This document shows, one piece after another, positions 7,942-18,650 of a DNA stretch of 42,327 bases. The translations under genes and the position numbers were made by a program. The DNA is taken from contig NZ_JFYL01000022.1 in assembly GCF_000632455.1 (NCBI RefSeq), positions 1-42,327 on the forward strand, in the 5' to 3' direction. Numbering within the stretch: the stretch's first letter is position 1; each line of letters begins with the position of its first letter. The DNA comes from Acinetobacter sp. Ver3. GTDB taxonomy: Bacteria; Pseudomonadota; Gammaproteobacteria; Pseudomonadales; Moraxellaceae. Below the pieces are notes generated by a model that saw only the letters and a list, made by a program, of their open reading frames with translations, had not been told where the DNA came from and did no database searches.

Positions 7942-10900
7942 TTAACCTACTGTTTGTAAGTCTTGCAAACGATATACATCCATTGGCAATTTGATTGCTA
8001 AAGCTTGGCAAACTGCATCTGCACCATTAAGGGTAGTCGTATGATAGACCTTACCTTGAAGTGCAGAACGGCGGATTGAGAACGAATCCTGCTGAGCTTG
8101 TTTACCTTCTGTTGTATTGATAATGAGGTGTATTTCGCCATTTTTCAAGCGGTCCACAATATTTGGACGACCTTCAGTCACTTTATTTACACGTTCACAT
8201 TCAATACCAGCCGCTTTGATGACATCGTATGTGCCACCAGTAGCAAGAATTTTGAAGCCAAAGCCAGCAAGTTGTTTTGCAATACCTGCTGCACGTGGTT
8301 TATCAGAATCACGTACAGAGATGAACGCATGTTTAACTTCACCTTCCGTTGGAAGACCTGGTAAACGCTCATTTGCACCTAATACAGCTTTATAGAACGC
8401 TTCACCAAATGTTTTACCAACGCCCATCACTTCACCTGTAGATTTCATCTCAGGCCCAAGGATTGGATCAACACCAGGGAACTTGTTGAATGGGAACACT
8501 GCTTCTTTAACAGAGAAGTGCTCAGGGATAATCTCTGTAGTGAATCCTTGAGATTCTAAAGATTGACCCGCCATACAACGTGCAGCGACTTTCGCTAAAG
8601 ACTCACCGATACACTTAGATACAAACGGAACTGTACGTGATGCACGTGGGTTCACTTCTAAAATGTAAACGTCTTCGCCTTTAACAGCAAACTGTACGTT
8701 CATTAAACCAACAACACCAAGCTCTTTAGCCATCGCGATAGTTTGACGGCGCATTTCGTCCTGAATCTCTTTAGAAAGAGAGTAAGGAGGGATCGAACAT
8801 GCAGAGTCACCTGAGTGGATACCTGCTTGTTCGATATGCTGCATGATACCGCCAATCACCACGTCTTTACCGTCAGATACGCAGTCTACGTCAACTTCGA
8901 TCGCGTCGTCTAGGAAGCGGTCAAGAAGAACAGGGGCATCGTTAGAAGCTTGAACAGCATCACGTAAATAGCGACGTAATTCTTCGTCGTTATATACGAT
9001 TTCCATTGCACGACCACCAAGTACATAAGATGGACGTACTACAAGTGGATAGCCAACTTTCGCTGCTTCAGCCATACCTTCTTCAGCAGATTTTACAATG
9101 CTGTTGTTTGGTTGACGAAGTTGCAGACGTTGAATCATTTGTTGGAAACGTTCACGGTCTTCTGCACGGTCAATCGCATCAGGAGATGTACCAATAATTG
9201 GTGCACCAGCTTCTTCTAAAGCACGAGCCAATTTAAGTGGTGTTTGACCACCGTACTGTACGATGATGCCTTTTGGCTTCTCAATACGTACGATTTCTAA
9301 CACATCTTCGAGTGTAATTGGTTCGAAGTACAGGCGATCAGATGTGTCATAGTCAGTAGAAACCGTTTCAGGGTTACAGTTCACCATGATTGTTTCATAA
9401 CCGTCTTCACGCATCGCAAGCGCCGCGTGTACACAGCAGTAATCGAATTCGATACCTTGACCAATACGGTTAGGACCACCACCGATCACCATGATCTTGT
9501 CTTTGCTAGACGGGTTTGATTCACATTCGTCATCGTAAGTTGAATACATATACGCTGTGTCTGATTCAAACTCAGCAGCACAAGTATCTACACGTTTGTA
9601 AACTGGGGTTACGCCCAAGTTCCAACGATGTTTACGGAATTGTTTTTGTGAAATACCCATCAAGTTCGCAATGCGAAGGTCAGATAAACCTTTACGTTTA
9701 AATGAACGGATGCTGTCCGCATTTAGATCGCCAAAACCTAAAGTTTTGATTTGGTTTTCTGTTTTGATGATGTCTTCGATTTGGATCAAGAACCATTTGT
9801 CGATCTTAGTCGCTTGGAATACATCTTCTAATGTAAAACCGTGACGGAATGCGTCAGCCACGTACCAAATACGCTCAGGACCTGGAACACGTAGTTCTTG
9901 TAGGATTTTCTCACGCGCGCCTTCAGCACCCACTTCGATTTTTTCATCAAAGCCAGTTGCACCTACTTCAAGACCACGAAGTGCTTTGTTTACAGACTCT
10001 TGGAAGTTACGACCAATCGCCATCACTTCACCAACAGATTTCATCTGTGTGGTTAAAGTTGCGTCAGCTTGTGGGAATTTCTCAAAGTTGAAACGTGGAA
10101 CTTTAGTTACAACGTAGTCAATCGCAGGTTCGAAGGAAGCTGGAGTGGTACCACCAGTGATGTCATTTTTAAGCTCATCAAGGGTATAACCAACCGCTAA
10201 TTTCGCAGCGATTTTCGCAATAGGGAAACCAGTTGCTTTTGAAGCCAATGCAGAAGAACGAGATACACGTGGGTTCATCTCGATCACAACCATACGGCCA
10301 GTATTTGGACAAATACCGAACTGTACGTTAGAACCACCAGTTTCTACACCAATCTCACGTAACACTGCTAAAGATGCATTACGCATTAACTGATATTCTT
10401 TATCTGTTAATGTTTGCGCAGGTGCAACAGTGATTGAGTCACCTGTGTGTACGCCCATTGGGTCAAAGTTTTCAATCGAACAGACGATGATACAGTTGTC
10501 GTTTTTGTCACGAACAACTTCCATTTCGTATTCTTTCCAACCAATTAAAGACTCATCGATCAATAATTGTTTTGTTGGAGAAAGGTCGAAACCACGTTCA
10601 CAGATTTCAAGGAATTCTTCTTTGTTGTATGCGATACCACCGCCTGAACCACCCATGGTAAATGATGGACGGATAATCACTGGGAAGCCGAAACGTGCTT
10701 GAATTTCTAAAGCTTCTTCCATTGATTCAGCGATTGCTGCTTTTGGACATTCAAGACCAATTTTACGCATTGCTTGGTCGAAAAGTTTACGGTCTTCCGC
10801 TTTTTCGATCGCTTCTTTCGTTGCACCAATCAATTCAACATTGAATTTTTCTAAAATGCCATGCTCATCAAGGGCAAGGGCACAGTTCAATGCAGTCTGA

Positions 10901-11175
10901 CCACCCATTGTTGGAAGAACTGCGTCTGGGCGTTCTTTCTCAATGATCGCTGCAACTGTTTGCCAAGTGATTGGCTCGATATACGTTGCATCTGCCATTG
11001 CAGGGTCAGTCATGATCGTTGCAGGGTTAGAGTTTACCAGAATTACACGGTAACCTTCTTCACGTAATGCTTTACATGCTTGTGCGCCTGAGTAGTCAAA
11101 CTCACACGCCTGACCGATAACAATTGGACCAGCACCAATAATTAAGATGCTTTTAATATCCGTACGCTTTGGCAT
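7942..11175 (-). CDS. carB: Carbamoyl-phosphate synthase, large subunit
   Basis: 1077 residues, full length. It joins ammonia (from glutamine, via CarA), bicarbonate and two ATP into carbamoyl phosphate, shared by pyrimidine and arginine synthesis. The two homologous ATP-grasp halves are visible: the first from [24 protein letters not shown] and the second from [21 protein letters not shown]. Each has its VRPS-(F/Y)-x-GG loop ([14 protein letters not shown] and [13 protein letters not shown]). The C-terminal MGS-like allosteric domain ([20 protein letters not shown] onward) binds UMP/ornithine-type effectors in known enzymes. The start has a strong GAGGAG Shine-Dalgarno and is 14 bp from the carA stop, so the two are co-transcribed and probably translationally linked. 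Confidence 0.99.
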   Translation of the reverse strand: MPKRTDIKSILIIGAGPIVIGQACEFDYSGAQACKALREEGYRVILVNSNPATIMTDPAMADATYIEPITWQTVAAIIEKERPDAVLPTMGGQTALNCALALDEHGILEKFNVELIGATKEAIEKAEDRKLFDQAMRKIGLECPKAAIAESMEEALEIQARFGFPVIIRPSFTMGGSGGGIAYNKEEFLEICERGFDLSPTKQLLIDESLIGWKEYEMEVVRDKNDNCIIVCSIENFDPMGVHTGDSITVAPAQTLTDKEYQLMRNASLAVLREIGVETGGSNVQFGICPNTGRMVVIEMNPRVSRSSALASKATGFPIAKIAAKLAVGYTLDELKNDITGGTTPASFEPAIDYVVTKVPRFNFEKFPQADATLTTQMKSVGEVMAIGRNFQESVNKALRGLEVGATGFDEKIEVGAEGAREKILQELRVPGPERIWYVADAFRHGFTLEDVFQATKIDKWFLIQIEDIIKTENQIKTLGFGDLNADSIRSFKRKGLSDLRIANLMGISQKQFRKHRWNLGVTPVYKRVDTCAAEFESDTAYMYSTYDDECESNPSSKDKIMVIGGGPNRIGQGIEFDYCCVHAALAMREDGYETIMVNCNPETVSTDYDTSDRLYFEPITLEDVLEIVRIEKPKGIIVQYGGQTPLKLARALEEAGAPIIGTSPDAIDRAEDRERFQQMIQRLQLRQPNNSIVKSAEEGMAEAAKVGYPLVVRPSYVLGGRAMEIVYNDEELRRYLRDAVQASNDAPVLLDRFLDDAIEVDVDCVSDGKDVVIGGIMQHIEQAGIHSGDSACSIPPYSLSKEIQDEMRRQTIAMAKELGVVGLMNVQFAVKGEDVYILEVNPRASRTVPFVSKCIGESLAKVAARCMAGQSLESQGFTTEIIPEHFSVKEAVFPFNKFPGVDPILGPEMKSTGEVMGVGKTFGEAFYKAVLGANERLPGLPTEGEVKHAFISVRDSDKPRAAGIAKQLAGFGFKILATGGTYDVIKAAGIECERVNKVTEGRPNIVDRLKNGEIHLIINTTEGKQAQQDSFSIRRSALQGKVYHTTTLNGADAVCQALAIKLPMDVYRLQDLQTVG

Positions 11176-11189
11176 TATTTGCTCCTCAA

Positions 11190-12332
11190 TTACTTCTTAG
11201 ATGCTTCAATAAGTTCGATGAAATGATCGAACAATGGTGCGCAGTCATGTGGACCTGGGCTTGCTTCTGGGTGACCTTGGAAACTAAACGCAGGCTTATC
11301 TGTACGATGAATCCCTTGAAGAGTTTGATCGAACAATGATTTGTGCGTCGCTTTAAGGTTTGCAGGTAATGTTTCTGCATCCACTGCGAAGCCATGATTT
11401 TGAGAAGTTATCATCACTGTACCATCTTCGATGTTTTGTACAGGATGGTTAGCACCATGGTGACCATGAGGCATTTTCACCGTTTTAGCGCCAGAAGCGA
11501 GAGCAAGAATTTGGTGACCCAAGCAAATACCAAATACAGGTACGTTACGGGCATCTTCAACAATTGTTTTTACAGCTTCAATTGCATAGTCACATGCTGC
11601 AGGATCGCCAGGACCATTCGATAAGAATACGCCATCTGGATTTAGAGCAAGAACTTTTTCAGCAGGAGTTTGTGCGGGCACGACAGTTAATTTACAACCG
11701 CGGTCTGCGAGCATACGTAAGATGTTGGTTTTGACACCATAATCATATGCAACAACATGGAATTTTGCTTCTGGTTGGGAGAAACCTTGACCTAATTTCC
11801 AAGAACCTTCAGTCCATTCGAAACCGTTTGGATCACAGCATTCTTTCGCAAGATCTAAACCATTCAGACCGCCGAATGCACGAGCTTTTTCTAAAGCTTC
11901 TTCTTCTGTAATATTTTCACCAGCTAAGATACAACCGTTTTGTGCACCTTTAGCACGTAAAATACGTGTCAGTTTACGTGTATCAATGTCAGCGATAGCG
12001 ACAACATTGTGAGATTTTAAGTATTCGCCTAAAGATTGCGTAGATCGGAAGTTGCTGTGCAATAAAGGTAGGTCACGAATGATCAATCCGTTTGCCCATA
12101 CTTTATGAATTCGACCTGACTCAGCGTCTTCATCATTACAACCTGTGTTACCAATGTGTGGATAGGTAAGCGTAACAAGCTGTTGTGCATAACTTGGGTC
12201 AGTCAAAATTTCTTGATAGCCAGTCATGGCAGTGTTGAAAACGACTTCACCAGTCGTACTACCCGATGCACCGATTGACGTTCCTTTAAAGATCGTACCA
12301 TCGGCAAGGGCTAAAATTGCTGGGGTGCTCAA
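11190..12332 (-). CDS. carA: Carbamoyl-phosphate synthase, small (glutaminase) subunit; TTG start
   Basis: 380 residues. The N-terminal CPSase small-subunit domain (about 1-185) is followed by a class I glutamine amidotransferase domain. Catalytic Cys270 lies in FGICLGHQ, and His354 and Glu356 in GHPEASPG. It releases ammonia from glutamine and channels it to CarB. The start codon is TTG: AGGAG lies 7 bp before it, and no ATG fits the frame and ribosome site. First gene of the carA-carB unit. A TATAAT (12441-12446) places the transcript start near 12434, leaving about a 100-nt leader with nested terminator-like hairpins. Confidence 0.97.
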   Translation of the reverse strand: MSTPAILALADGTIFKGTSIGASGSTTGEVVFNTAMTGYQEILTDPSYAQQLVTLTYPHIGNTGCNDEDAESGRIHKVWANGLIIRDLPLLHSNFRSTQSLGEYLKSHNVVAIADIDTRKLTRILRAKGAQNGCILAGENITEEEALEKARAFGGLNGLDLAKECCDPNGFEWTEGSWKLGQGFSQPEAKFHVVAYDYGVKTNILRMLADRGCKLTVVPAQTPAEKVLALNPDGVFLSNGPGDPAACDYAIEAVKTIVEDARNVPVFGICLGHQILALASGAKTVKMPHGHHGANHPVQNIEDGTVMITSQNHGFAVDAETLPANLKATHKSLFDQTLQGIHRTDKPAFSFQGHPEASPGPHDCAPLFDHFIELIEASKK

Positions 12333-12356
12333 ACCAAAGCTCCTGAAATTTAGGCT

Positions 12357-12426
12357 GTAAAAAAGCGAGTAGACGAAAAAAAAGGAAGGCTACTTTAAAA
12401 CCCACCCTCCTTACATCTGCTCGCTT
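12357..12426 (-). promoter_or_regulatory. Structured carA leader, candidate attenuator
   Basis: In the carA 5' leader, read on the minus strand, AAGCGAGCAGA (12426-12416) can pair with TCTACTCGCTT (12373-12363; one mismatch), followed by T6. Nested inside, AAGGAGGG (12412-12405) pairs with CCTTCCTT (12389-12382; one wobble), followed by T8. An ATG-TAA start-stop pair (12416-12411) sits exactly where the two 5' arms meet. Either hairpin resembles an intrinsic terminator ahead of the carA ribosome site. Regulation by attenuation is an inference. Confidence 0.55.
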
Positions 12427-12440
12427 GAACTTAACACGGC

Positions 12441-12469
12441 ATTATACGCAAACACCTTGTCAAAGTCCA
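12441..12469 (-). promoter_or_regulatory. carAB promoter
   Basis: On the minus strand, TGGACT (12469-12464), a 17-bp spacer and TATAAT (12446-12441). The -10 is consensus and the -35 matches 4 of 6. The expected transcript start is near 12434. Confidence 0.65.
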
Positions 12470-13102
12470 CGTAAATAAACCTGAATTCGTCAGATATATA
12501 CCTTGTAATTTGTTTAAAAGTCTGCTTTTTAAACTTTGGACAAAAGTCTAAGAATGTAAGAATTGTTTAATAATTCAAAAGTTAAGTTTTATCACGATGT
12601 ATCAAAGTTTATGTAGACTTACAATTAATAAGCTAAGTTTCTGAAACAGAATAACAAAGCTTCTAAAAAGCTGATTTGTTAAATAGAACAAATGTTGAAG
12701 TTGCTCCAGATGCTTTCTAAAAGTTCGAAAAAAGTACTGATTAGGTCTATCTACAAGTATTTTAGAAAAGATCAATTAAACATGGAAAATTGAGGTAAAT
12801 ATTGAATTGTTTGTTAAAAGTGTAGGTTAAATTATTCAAAGATGAAATTGGTATTTAGAATGATGGCATTTAAAAATTAAACCGATCGAATTTAAATAGA
12901 TTTGAGGCTACTTCGGTGTTTGTGAAGAAATATTTAAGAGCAGATTTGGCTGTTCAAGTGATTAAGGACAATTTTGAAAATTAGAGATGAATAACAGGAA
13001 TTACAAATATAACTAGATATAACACGTTGAGATCAGTTGTATAAAACTTAACTCTAAAAGAGGTGGGAAGAGTCTACAACTATAGAACTTAAATATTGGG
13101 GT
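12470..13102. other. Long AT-rich intergenic region, no gene recognised
   Basis: About 630 bp with frequent stops in all frames, no tRNA or rRNA and no protein I can recognise. It separates the carA promoter from the terminator of the DOMON-like gene. Because the hairpin at 13103-13137 has T runs on both sides, a plus-strand transcript ending there (a small RNA) is possible, but I see no clear promoter for it. Confidence 0.5.
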
Positions 13103-13137
13103 AAAAAAATAGTGAGATTAAATCTCACTATTTTTTT
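13103..13137. terminator. Bidirectional terminator
   Basis: A perfect 17-bp inverted repeat, AAAAAAATAGTGAGATT and its complement, around one central base (13120). It has T runs on either strand. It ends the minus-strand DOMON-like gene, overlapping that gene's stop codon by 2 bp. Confidence 0.9.
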
Positions 13138-13672
13138 AAAACTGATGCAACCAATCGCGCTTGTTATGGAAGTCAGCCTCAGGACTACTATGCTGCATCG
13201 CATAATAATGTTTAGCTTGCGATGTGTTTAATACAGCGGATAAGCCAATAAAAATATCCTGCCATTTCAATTTATGTTTTAACATAAACTTCGTTAAATC
13301 AAGGCTCACATTTAAACCATAGTGCGTCTTTTTGAGTGAGTTCAGTTCTATGTCATAAGCTGCTTGTGGTGGCATATCTTCAGGGTAGCGATACTCTTCA
13401 AATTGATACGCTTGCCAAGCTTGAGAAGGGGAGAGATTGACTTCACGATAAAAGTCCTGATCTTTCACCCCAATGAAAATTTCAAAGCAGGTTTCTTCCC
13501 ACAGAAAATCTCGTCGTGGATGACCAGCTACAATTTCTGGATAAACTAAGTATTGATTTGGGTCACGTAACCAATAGCCCACATTTAGTGTGTATGGACT
13601 CACTTGTTCAATTGCACCAACCAGGGAGATATCAAAGTAACGGTCAAAAGAATTTAGTTCGTAACTTGCCAT
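13136..13672 (-). CDS. DOMON-like domain protein, function unknown
   Basis: 178 residues that match the bacterial DOMON-like (murB-associated type) beta-sandwich family: LWEETCFEIFIGVKDQDFYREVNLSPSQ region (about 57-84), then WQAYQFEEYR. There is no signal peptide, so it is cytoplasmic. DOMON domains bind haem or sugars in other proteins, but no ligand can be assigned here. Its ATG lies 15 bp after the yhbY stop, so it is probably the second gene of a yhbY unit. It interrupts the otherwise conserved block carA-carB-greA-yhbY-rlmE-ftsH-folP together with a long spacer. Confidence 0.75.
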   Translation of the reverse strand: MASYELNSFDRYFDISLVGAIEQVSPYTLNVGYWLRDPNQYLVYPEIVAGHPRRDFLWEETCFEIFIGVKDQDFYREVNLSPSQAWQAYQFEEYRYPEDMPPQAAYDIELNSLKKTHYGLNVSLDLTKFMLKHKLKWQDIFIGLSAVLNTSQAKHYYAMQHSSPEADFHNKRDWLHQF

Positions 13673-13687
13673 TCAATGCAACTCAAA

Positions 13688-14011
13688 TTAATTAGAAAGA
13701 TGCGCGTGGCGAACAAGATTTGAAAGTTTAGGATTTTGTTTTGCCGCTTTCTTGTATAAAAGTGCAATTTTTCCAATGGTTTGAACAACTTCTGCACCAG
13801 TAACTTCGGCGATTTCAGTAATGACAGCTGCGCGAGCATCACGATCTTCACCGCCAATTTTTACTTTAATTAACTCATGATCATTTAAAGCACGTTGAGT
13901 TTCTTCAATGACATTTTCAGTTAAACCTTGACCACCTAACATTACCACTGGGTTAAGTGCATGTCCGATTTGACGCAAACGTTTGCGTTCCTGAATTGAT
14001 AAAGCCGCCAT
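13688..14011 (-). CDS. yhbY: YhbY-family RNA-binding protein
   Basis: 107 residues forming one CRM (CRS1-YhbY) domain: ERKRLRQIGHALNPVVMLGGQGLT with the GxxG-like loop, then KVKIGGEDRDARAAVITEIAEVTGAEVVQTIGKIALLYK. In E. coli YhbY associates with pre-50S ribosomal particles. It lies divergently beside rlmE, the same gene neighbourhood as in E. coli and Pseudomonas, which supports a role in large-subunit assembly. AGG lies 9 bp before the ATG. Confidence 0.93.
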   Translation of the reverse strand: MAALSIQERKRLRQIGHALNPVVMLGGQGLTENVIEETQRALNDHELIKVKIGGEDRDARAAVITEIAEVTGAEVVQTIGKIALLYKKAAKQNPKLSNLVRHAHLSN

Positions 14012-14207
14012 AAAGATAACCTAATTTTAAAAACGACTTAGTATAGCAAATCAAGAGATCAAACGCTTATGTTTCTCAGAAATAATCGATCAACTTAAAT
14101 CAAAAAAACATAAACGATAATCTTGAATTAGATACAGATGAATACTGCAAGGGGGATAAAATTCACGTACAATAAAAAGTTAGATGATTACGTGTATTTA
14201 AAGAGTT

Positions 14208-14858
14208 ATGGCAACACGCATTACCAATCAGAAGTTATCCAAAAGTAGTCGTGCGTGGATGAGAGAGCATTTAGATGACCCGTTTGTGAAAAAAGCACAA
14301 AAGGAAGGTTATCGTGCGCGTGCTGCATATAAATTGCTTGAAATCCAAGAGAAATACAAAATCATTAAACCTGGTATGACTGTCGTGGACCTTGGTGCTG
14401 CACCTGGTAGCTGGTCCCAAATCGCCGGAAAATTAGTGGGTGATAAAGGTTTAGTGATTGCATCAGATATTTTGGAAATGGATGCACTTCCAGATGTGAC
14501 GTTCCTGCAAGGAGACTTTCGAGAAGAGGAAGTTTTCGAAAAATTGTTAAATATTTTAAATGGACGAACTGTAGACGTTGTAATTTCAGATATGGCCCCC
14601 AATACATCAGGTAATAAGGCCGTTGATCAACCTCGACAAATTTATTTGTGTGAACTTGCATTAGACTTTGCCAATAAAGTTTTAGGTCCGAAAGGACAGT
14701 TTGTTGTCAAAGTTTTCCAAGGAACTGGTTTTGACGAATTCCGTAAGGAAGTTGTAGACAGTTTTGAAGTATTAAAAACTGCAAAGCCTGCTGCCTCGCG
14801 TGCTCGTTCGAAGGAAGTTTTTTTAATTGGACAGGGCCGTAAAAAGAAATCGCAATAA
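14208..14858 (+). CDS. rlmE: 23S rRNA 2'-O-ribose methyltransferase (U2552)
   Basis: 216 residues, RlmE/RrmJ/FtsJ family. It methylates U2552 of 23S rRNA (E. coli numbering) late in 50S assembly, using S-adenosylmethionine. Visible elements are YRARAAYKL with catalytic Lys42, the SAM-binding motif [13 protein letters not shown] (59-71), SDMAPN with Asp128, and VVKVFQG with Lys168, giving the K-D-K-E tetrad together with a C-terminal Glu. It is a heat-shock gene in E. coli, where it is co-transcribed with ftsH as in this order; here 137 bp separate the two. Confidence 0.97.
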   Translation: MATRITNQKLSKSSRAWMREHLDDPFVKKAQKEGYRARAAYKLLEIQEKYKIIKPGMTVVDLGAAPGSWSQIAGKLVGDKGLVIASDILEMDALPDVTFLQGDFREEEVFEKLLNILNGRTVDVVISDMAPNTSGNKAVDQPRQIYLCELALDFANKVLGPKGQFVVKVFQGTGFDEFRKEVVDSFEVLKTAKPAASRARSKEVFLIGQGRKKKSQ

Positions 14859-14995
14859 AGTGACTTGCCAAGTCGCTAAAAAATGTGCATTTTGTACCTT
14901 TTGAATATTTTATTGCGAAATTGATTTACTCGCTTTTTGTTAAAGGTCACCCAATTTTGGGCATGATCAAATTAGATTGATATGGGAATAAAGCT

Positions 14996-16885
14996 TTGAG
15001 CGATCTCTTTAAGAATGCCGTTTTATGGCTTGTTATACTTGGTGTGCTGATATTAATTTTCAGCAACATTAGTGACCGTGATAAGCCTGCTGCATTGAAC
15101 TATTCAGAATTTGTTGCAGCGGTTAATGCTGGTCAAATTAAACAAGTTACCATTGACGGTGAACGAATTAGTGGCGAAAAAGTAAATGGTTCTCCATTTG
15201 AGAGTATTCGTCCTGCGGTTCAAGATCCTGAGTTAATGCCGAATCTCATCAAAAATAATGTCGTTGTTGAAGGCACTGCTCCGCAACGTCAAGGTTTATT
15301 GATGCAGCTTTTGATCGCAAGCTTTCCAGTACTTTTAATCATTTTGTTATTCATGTTCTTTATGCGCAACATGGGTGGCGGTGCTGGTGGTAAAAACGGC
15401 CCGATGAGTTTTGGTAAGTCAAAAGCAAAAATGCTTTCAGAAGACCAAATCAAAGTCACTTTCACAGATGTTGCGGGTTGTGACGAAGCGAAACAAGAAG
15501 TCGTTGAAATTGTTGATTTCTTGAAAGATCCAACAAAGTTTAAGCGTCTTGGTGCGAGCATTCCTCGCGGTGTCCTGATGGTAGGTCCACCGGGTACAGG
15601 TAAAACTTTACTTGCGAAAGCGATTGCTGGAGAGGCTAAGGTTCCATTCTTTAGTATCTCAGGTTCGGACTTTGTTGAAATGTTCGTTGGTGTTGGTGCA
15701 TCACGTGTACGTGATATGTTTGAGCAAGCGAAACGCCATGCGCCGTGTATCATTTTCATTGATGAGATTGATGCGGTGGGTCGTCATCGTGGTTCAGGTA
15801 CTGGTGGTGGTCACGATGAGCGCGAACAAACCTTGAACCAGATGTTGGTAGAAATGGATGGTTTCGAAGGTAATGAAGGTATCATCGTTATTGCTGCGAC
15901 TAACCGTGCTGACGTTCTAGATAAAGCTTTACTTCGTCCGGGACGTTTCGACCGTCAAGTGATGGTTGGACTTCCAGATATTAAAGGTCGTGAGCAAATC
16001 CTGAATGTGCATTTGAAAAAATTACCTTCAGTGACTGGTGTGGATGTCAAAGTATTGGCACGTGGTACTCCAGGGTTCTCTGGTGCGCAATTGGCAAACT
16101 TAGTCAATGAAGCTGCGTTATTTGCTGCACGTCGTAATAAAAATACGGTCGATATGCATGACTTTGAAGATGCAAAAGATAAGCTTTATATGGGGCCAGA
16201 GCGTAAATCAATGGTTCTTCGTGAAGAAGAGCGTCGCGCAACGGCTTATCATGAAGCAGGTCATGCGATTGTAGCTGAAATGCTTCCAGGCACAGACCCA
16301 GTACATAAAGTCACGATCATGCCACGTGGTTGGGCATTAGGTGTAACTTGGCAGCTTCCAGAGTTTGATCAAACCAGTCATTACAAAGACAAAATGTTGA
16401 ATGAGCTTTCTATTCTGTTTGGTGGTCGTATTGCAGAAGAAATTTTCATTAATCAGATGTCGACTGGGGCTTCTAATGACTTTGAACGTGCAACAAAAAT
16501 GGCGCGTGCAATGGTGACTAAGTACGGTATGTCTGACAAGATGGGTGTCATGGTTTATGAAGAAGATGCTCAACAGTCATTTATGGGTAGTCTAGGTGGT
16601 CGTACTATTTCTGAAACGACTCAACTTGAAGTTGATCGTGAAATTCGCCGTATCCTAGATGAGCAGTACAAAGTTGCACGTGATATCTTAGAAAATAATA
16701 AAGATATTGCCCATGCGATGGTAAAAGCTTTGCTTGAGTGGGAAACGATTGATCGTGATCAAATCCGTGACATTATGGAAGGTCGTGAACCTCAACCACC
16801 TAAGGTATATGTGGCTGAGAATCCAATTGTAGATGTAACCCCTACAGATGGTCCTTCAACGCCTCCACCTTTACCAGCAAGCTAA
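14996..16885 (+). CDS. ftsH: ATP-dependent membrane zinc metalloprotease FtsH; TTG start
   Basis: 629 residues. There are two inner-membrane segments (about 8-23 and 103-123) with a periplasmic stretch between them. Then come the AAA+ domain with Walker A GPPGTGKT (197-204), Walker B IIFIDEID (252-259) and the second region of homology [20 protein letters not shown]. The zinc protease motif HEAGH (419-423) has a third ligand at Asp494 ([10 protein letters not shown]). It degrades misfolded membrane proteins and regulatory proteins such as LpxC and sigma-32 in E. coli. The start is TTG with GGGA 8 bp upstream; the nearby ATG is out of frame. Confidence 0.98.
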   Translation: MSDLFKNAVLWLVILGVLILIFSNISDRDKPAALNYSEFVAAVNAGQIKQVTIDGERISGEKVNGSPFESIRPAVQDPELMPNLIKNNVVVEGTAPQRQGLLMQLLIASFPVLLIILLFMFFMRNMGGGAGGKNGPMSFGKSKAKMLSEDQIKVTFTDVAGCDEAKQEVVEIVDFLKDPTKFKRLGASIPRGVLMVGPPGTGKTLLAKAIAGEAKVPFFSISGSDFVEMFVGVGASRVRDMFEQAKRHAPCIIFIDEIDAVGRHRGSGTGGGHDEREQTLNQMLVEMDGFEGNEGIIVIAATNRADVLDKALLRPGRFDRQVMVGLPDIKGREQILNVHLKKLPSVTGVDVKVLARGTPGFSGAQLANLVNEAALFAARRNKNTVDMHDFEDAKDKLYMGPERKSMVLREEERRATAYHEAGHAIVAEMLPGTDPVHKVTIMPRGWALGVTWQLPEFDQTSHYKDKMLNELSILFGGRIAEEIFINQMSTGASNDFERATKMARAMVTKYGMSDKMGVMVYEEDAQQSFMGSLGGRTISETTQLEVDREIRRILDEQYKVARDILENNKDIAHAMVKALLEWETIDRDQIRDIMEGREPQPPKVYVAENPIVDVTPTDGPSTPPPLPAS

Positions 16886-16892
16886 AATGAAG

Positions 16893-16918
16893 GAGCCTCT
16901 TATGAGGCTCTTTTTTTT
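16893..16918 (+). terminator. Terminator of ftsH
   Basis: GAGCCTC (16893-16899), loop TTAT and GAGGCTC (16904-16910), followed by eight T. It separates ftsH from folP, which therefore needs its own promoter or read-through. Confidence 0.92.
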
Positions 16919-16988
16919 GTGTTGAAATTATCCCTCATGTTTAAATTTTACTTGATATCATGTGAATAGATTTTCTAGGAACATCAAT

Positions 16989-17843
16989 ATGCAACTTATC
17001 TCTTTACCTAATCAGATTCTTAAATGTGGTGCATTGGAACTTGATTTGTCAAAGCCTCATGTAATGGGTGTGTTAAATGTAACGCCAGATTCGTTTAGTG
17101 ATGGTGGTAAACACAATAGTGTAGAGGCGGCACTAGAGAGAGCAAAGCAAATGATTGCTGAAGGGGCGAGTGTTATTGATGTAGGTGGTGAGTCAACTCG
17201 CCCTGGCGCATCTGCTGTTGATGTTCAAGATGAAGTAGATCGTGTAGTTCCGGTCGTTGAAGCGTTGTCAAAATTGAATGTAGTGATCTCAATCGACACT
17301 TCTCAACCAGAAGTGATTAAAAAGGCGGTTAAAGCTGGAGCGCATATTTGGAATGATGTCAGAGCATTAACAAAGCCACATGCTTTAGAAACAGCTGCGG
17401 AATTAGATATTCCAGTCATTATCATGCATATGCGTGGTGAGCCAACCACAATGAACCAGTTGGATCAATATGATGATATTACTTTAGATGTGATTTCAGA
17501 ATTGCAAACTCGATTAGATGCAGCATTAAATGCAGGAATTAAACCTGAAAATATCATGATTGATCCGGGTTTCGGATTTGCAAAAAATGCACATCAAAAC
17601 CTGAAATTATTAAAAGAGTTGTATAAATTAAATGAGTTGGGATATCCAATACTTTCTGCATTATCTCGTAAGCGATTTATTGGTGAAGCTTTAGGTGGTG
17701 TACCTGCCCATGAGCGTGCAGTGGGTTCGGTGACGGGGCATCTGTTAAGCATACAGCAAGGAGTATGTATGGTCAGAGCACATGATGTAAAAGAAATGGT
17801 GCAAGCTATTCAAATTTGGGCAGCAATGAATAGTGTCAGTTAA
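16989..17843 (+). CDS. folP: Dihydropteroate synthase
   Basis: 284 residues, a TIM-barrel enzyme that condenses 6-hydroxymethyl-dihydropterin pyrophosphate with p-aminobenzoate in folate synthesis. It is the target of sulfonamides. Both family signatures are present: VMGVLNVTPDSFSDGG (25-40) and IDVGGESTRPGAS (about 61-73). Also visible are IDPGFGFAK and the C-terminal SRKRFIGEAL loop. ATG 16989 is chosen over an upstream GTG (16962) because TAGGA lies 8 bp before it. Gene order ftsH-folP is conserved in gammaproteobacteria. Confidence 0.97.
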   Translation: MQLISLPNQILKCGALELDLSKPHVMGVLNVTPDSFSDGGKHNSVEAALERAKQMIAEGASVIDVGGESTRPGASAVDVQDEVDRVVPVVEALSKLNVVISIDTSQPEVIKKAVKAGAHIWNDVRALTKPHALETAAELDIPVIIMHMRGEPTTMNQLDQYDDITLDVISELQTRLDAALNAGIKPENIMIDPGFGFAKNAHQNLKLLKELYKLNELGYPILSALSRKRFIGEALGGVPAHERAVGSVTGHLLSIQQGVCMVRAHDVKEMVQAIQIWAAMNSVS

Positions 17844-18005
17844 ATTAAAGGCTGATTTAAGACAGTTAAAATCATCAATGAAAATATTAGCTTAGTTATA
17901 CTTTTATTAAAAGTGAGATTTACTCCTCGTTTTTATTGTTGGTTTAATGTCTAGCTTGTGTTATATAAGCTCGGTTTTTGTTAATGCTATTACTTGAGCT
18001 TTAAT

Positions 18006-18317
18006 ATGTTGAATGATGTACTTCTCCCGATGTTCGACGATGAATATTATCCTGATATTCTCGTGGCTGAAATTCAGCAACTCATTGAAAAATTCTCAAA
18101 GAAGGTATCTAAGGTGAATTCCGATGCTGAGATTTATCAAATCGCCAATGATATTGTGGCGGAAATTAATGAGATGAAACCTCAGTTCGAAGATCTTGAC
18201 TCTTCTCTTGATGATGCAGCAGCAGACTATATTGCTGAGGCAATGATGATGGTCGTTCAGGAAGAGGGATTCTTAGATATCGAAATGGAAGAACTTGTTT
18301 CAAATAGAGAGTGGTAA
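18006..18317 (+). CDS. DUF5713 family protein
   Basis: 103 acidic residues, all-helical by composition, with no signal peptide. I place it in DUF5713 from the pattern MFDDEYYPDILVAEIQQLIEKF near the start and the terminal EELVSNREW, which resembles the family's (I/L)xxR(D/E)W ending. The function is unknown. ATG 18006 has GAG about 8 bp upstream; a TTG at 17994 is in frame but less likely. A hairpin with a T run overlaps the stop codon. Confidence 0.7.
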   Translation: MLNDVLLPMFDDEYYPDILVAEIQQLIEKFSKKVSKVNSDAEIYQIANDIVAEINEMKPQFEDLDSSLDDAAADYIAEAMMMVVQEEGFLDIEMEELVSNREW

Positions 18318-18336
18318 ATCGCTCTCTATTTTTTTT
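18304..18336 (+). terminator. Terminator of the DUF5713 gene
   Basis: Arms ATAGAGAG (18304-18311) and CTCTCTAT (18322-18329) followed by a T run. The 5' arm lies inside the last codons of the gene. Confidence 0.85.
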
Positions 18337-18369
18337 GTGTTGTTATTGTTGTGACTAAACACTAGTCAT

Positions 18370-18392
18370 AAAAAAACCAGCTTACGCTGGGT
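18370..18392 (-). terminator. Terminator of the first tRNA-Leu gene
   Basis: CCAGC-TTAC-GCTGG stem (18377-18390). On the minus strand it is followed by seven T, about 37 bp after the tRNA 3' end. The same hairpin follows the second tRNA-Leu copy. Confidence 0.8.
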
Positions 18393-18426
18393 TCTTTATT
18401 TACACCATTATTCTCTATTAGAAGAA

Positions 18427-18512
18427 TGGTGCCCGAGGCCAGACTCGAACTGGCACGCTTTGAGGGCGGGGGATTTTAAATCCCCTGTGTCTACCGATTT
18501 CACCACTCGGGC
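18427..18512 (-). tRNA. tRNA-Leu (TAA), copy 1
   Basis: 86 nt including encoded CCA (18427-18429 on the plus strand reads TGG). The acceptor stem GCCCGAG/CTCGGGC pairs perfectly. The anticodon loop TTTAAAA lies within a GGGGA/TCCCC stem and gives anticodon TAA. The T arm carries GTTCGAGTC, and a long variable arm (CGC...GCG) marks it as class II. It differs from the copy at 21353-21438 by one base in the variable-arm loop (18463). Confidence 0.97.
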
Positions 18513-18650
18513 ATGTGCGCAATAATAGAGGACACTTTTAAGCTTGGCAAGAGAAAATCGTATTATTTGCTTTCTTTTCAATCAACTTGCATTGATTAGG
18601 TTAAAAATTATAACTTTGGGGGCGATGGTTTAAGATATTTGGACATTAAA

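Noticed and set aside
12470..13102. Remnant of an rRNA operon spacer
   Set aside because: No tRNA, rRNA segment or antitermination box could be found in it; AT-rich composition alone is not evidence.
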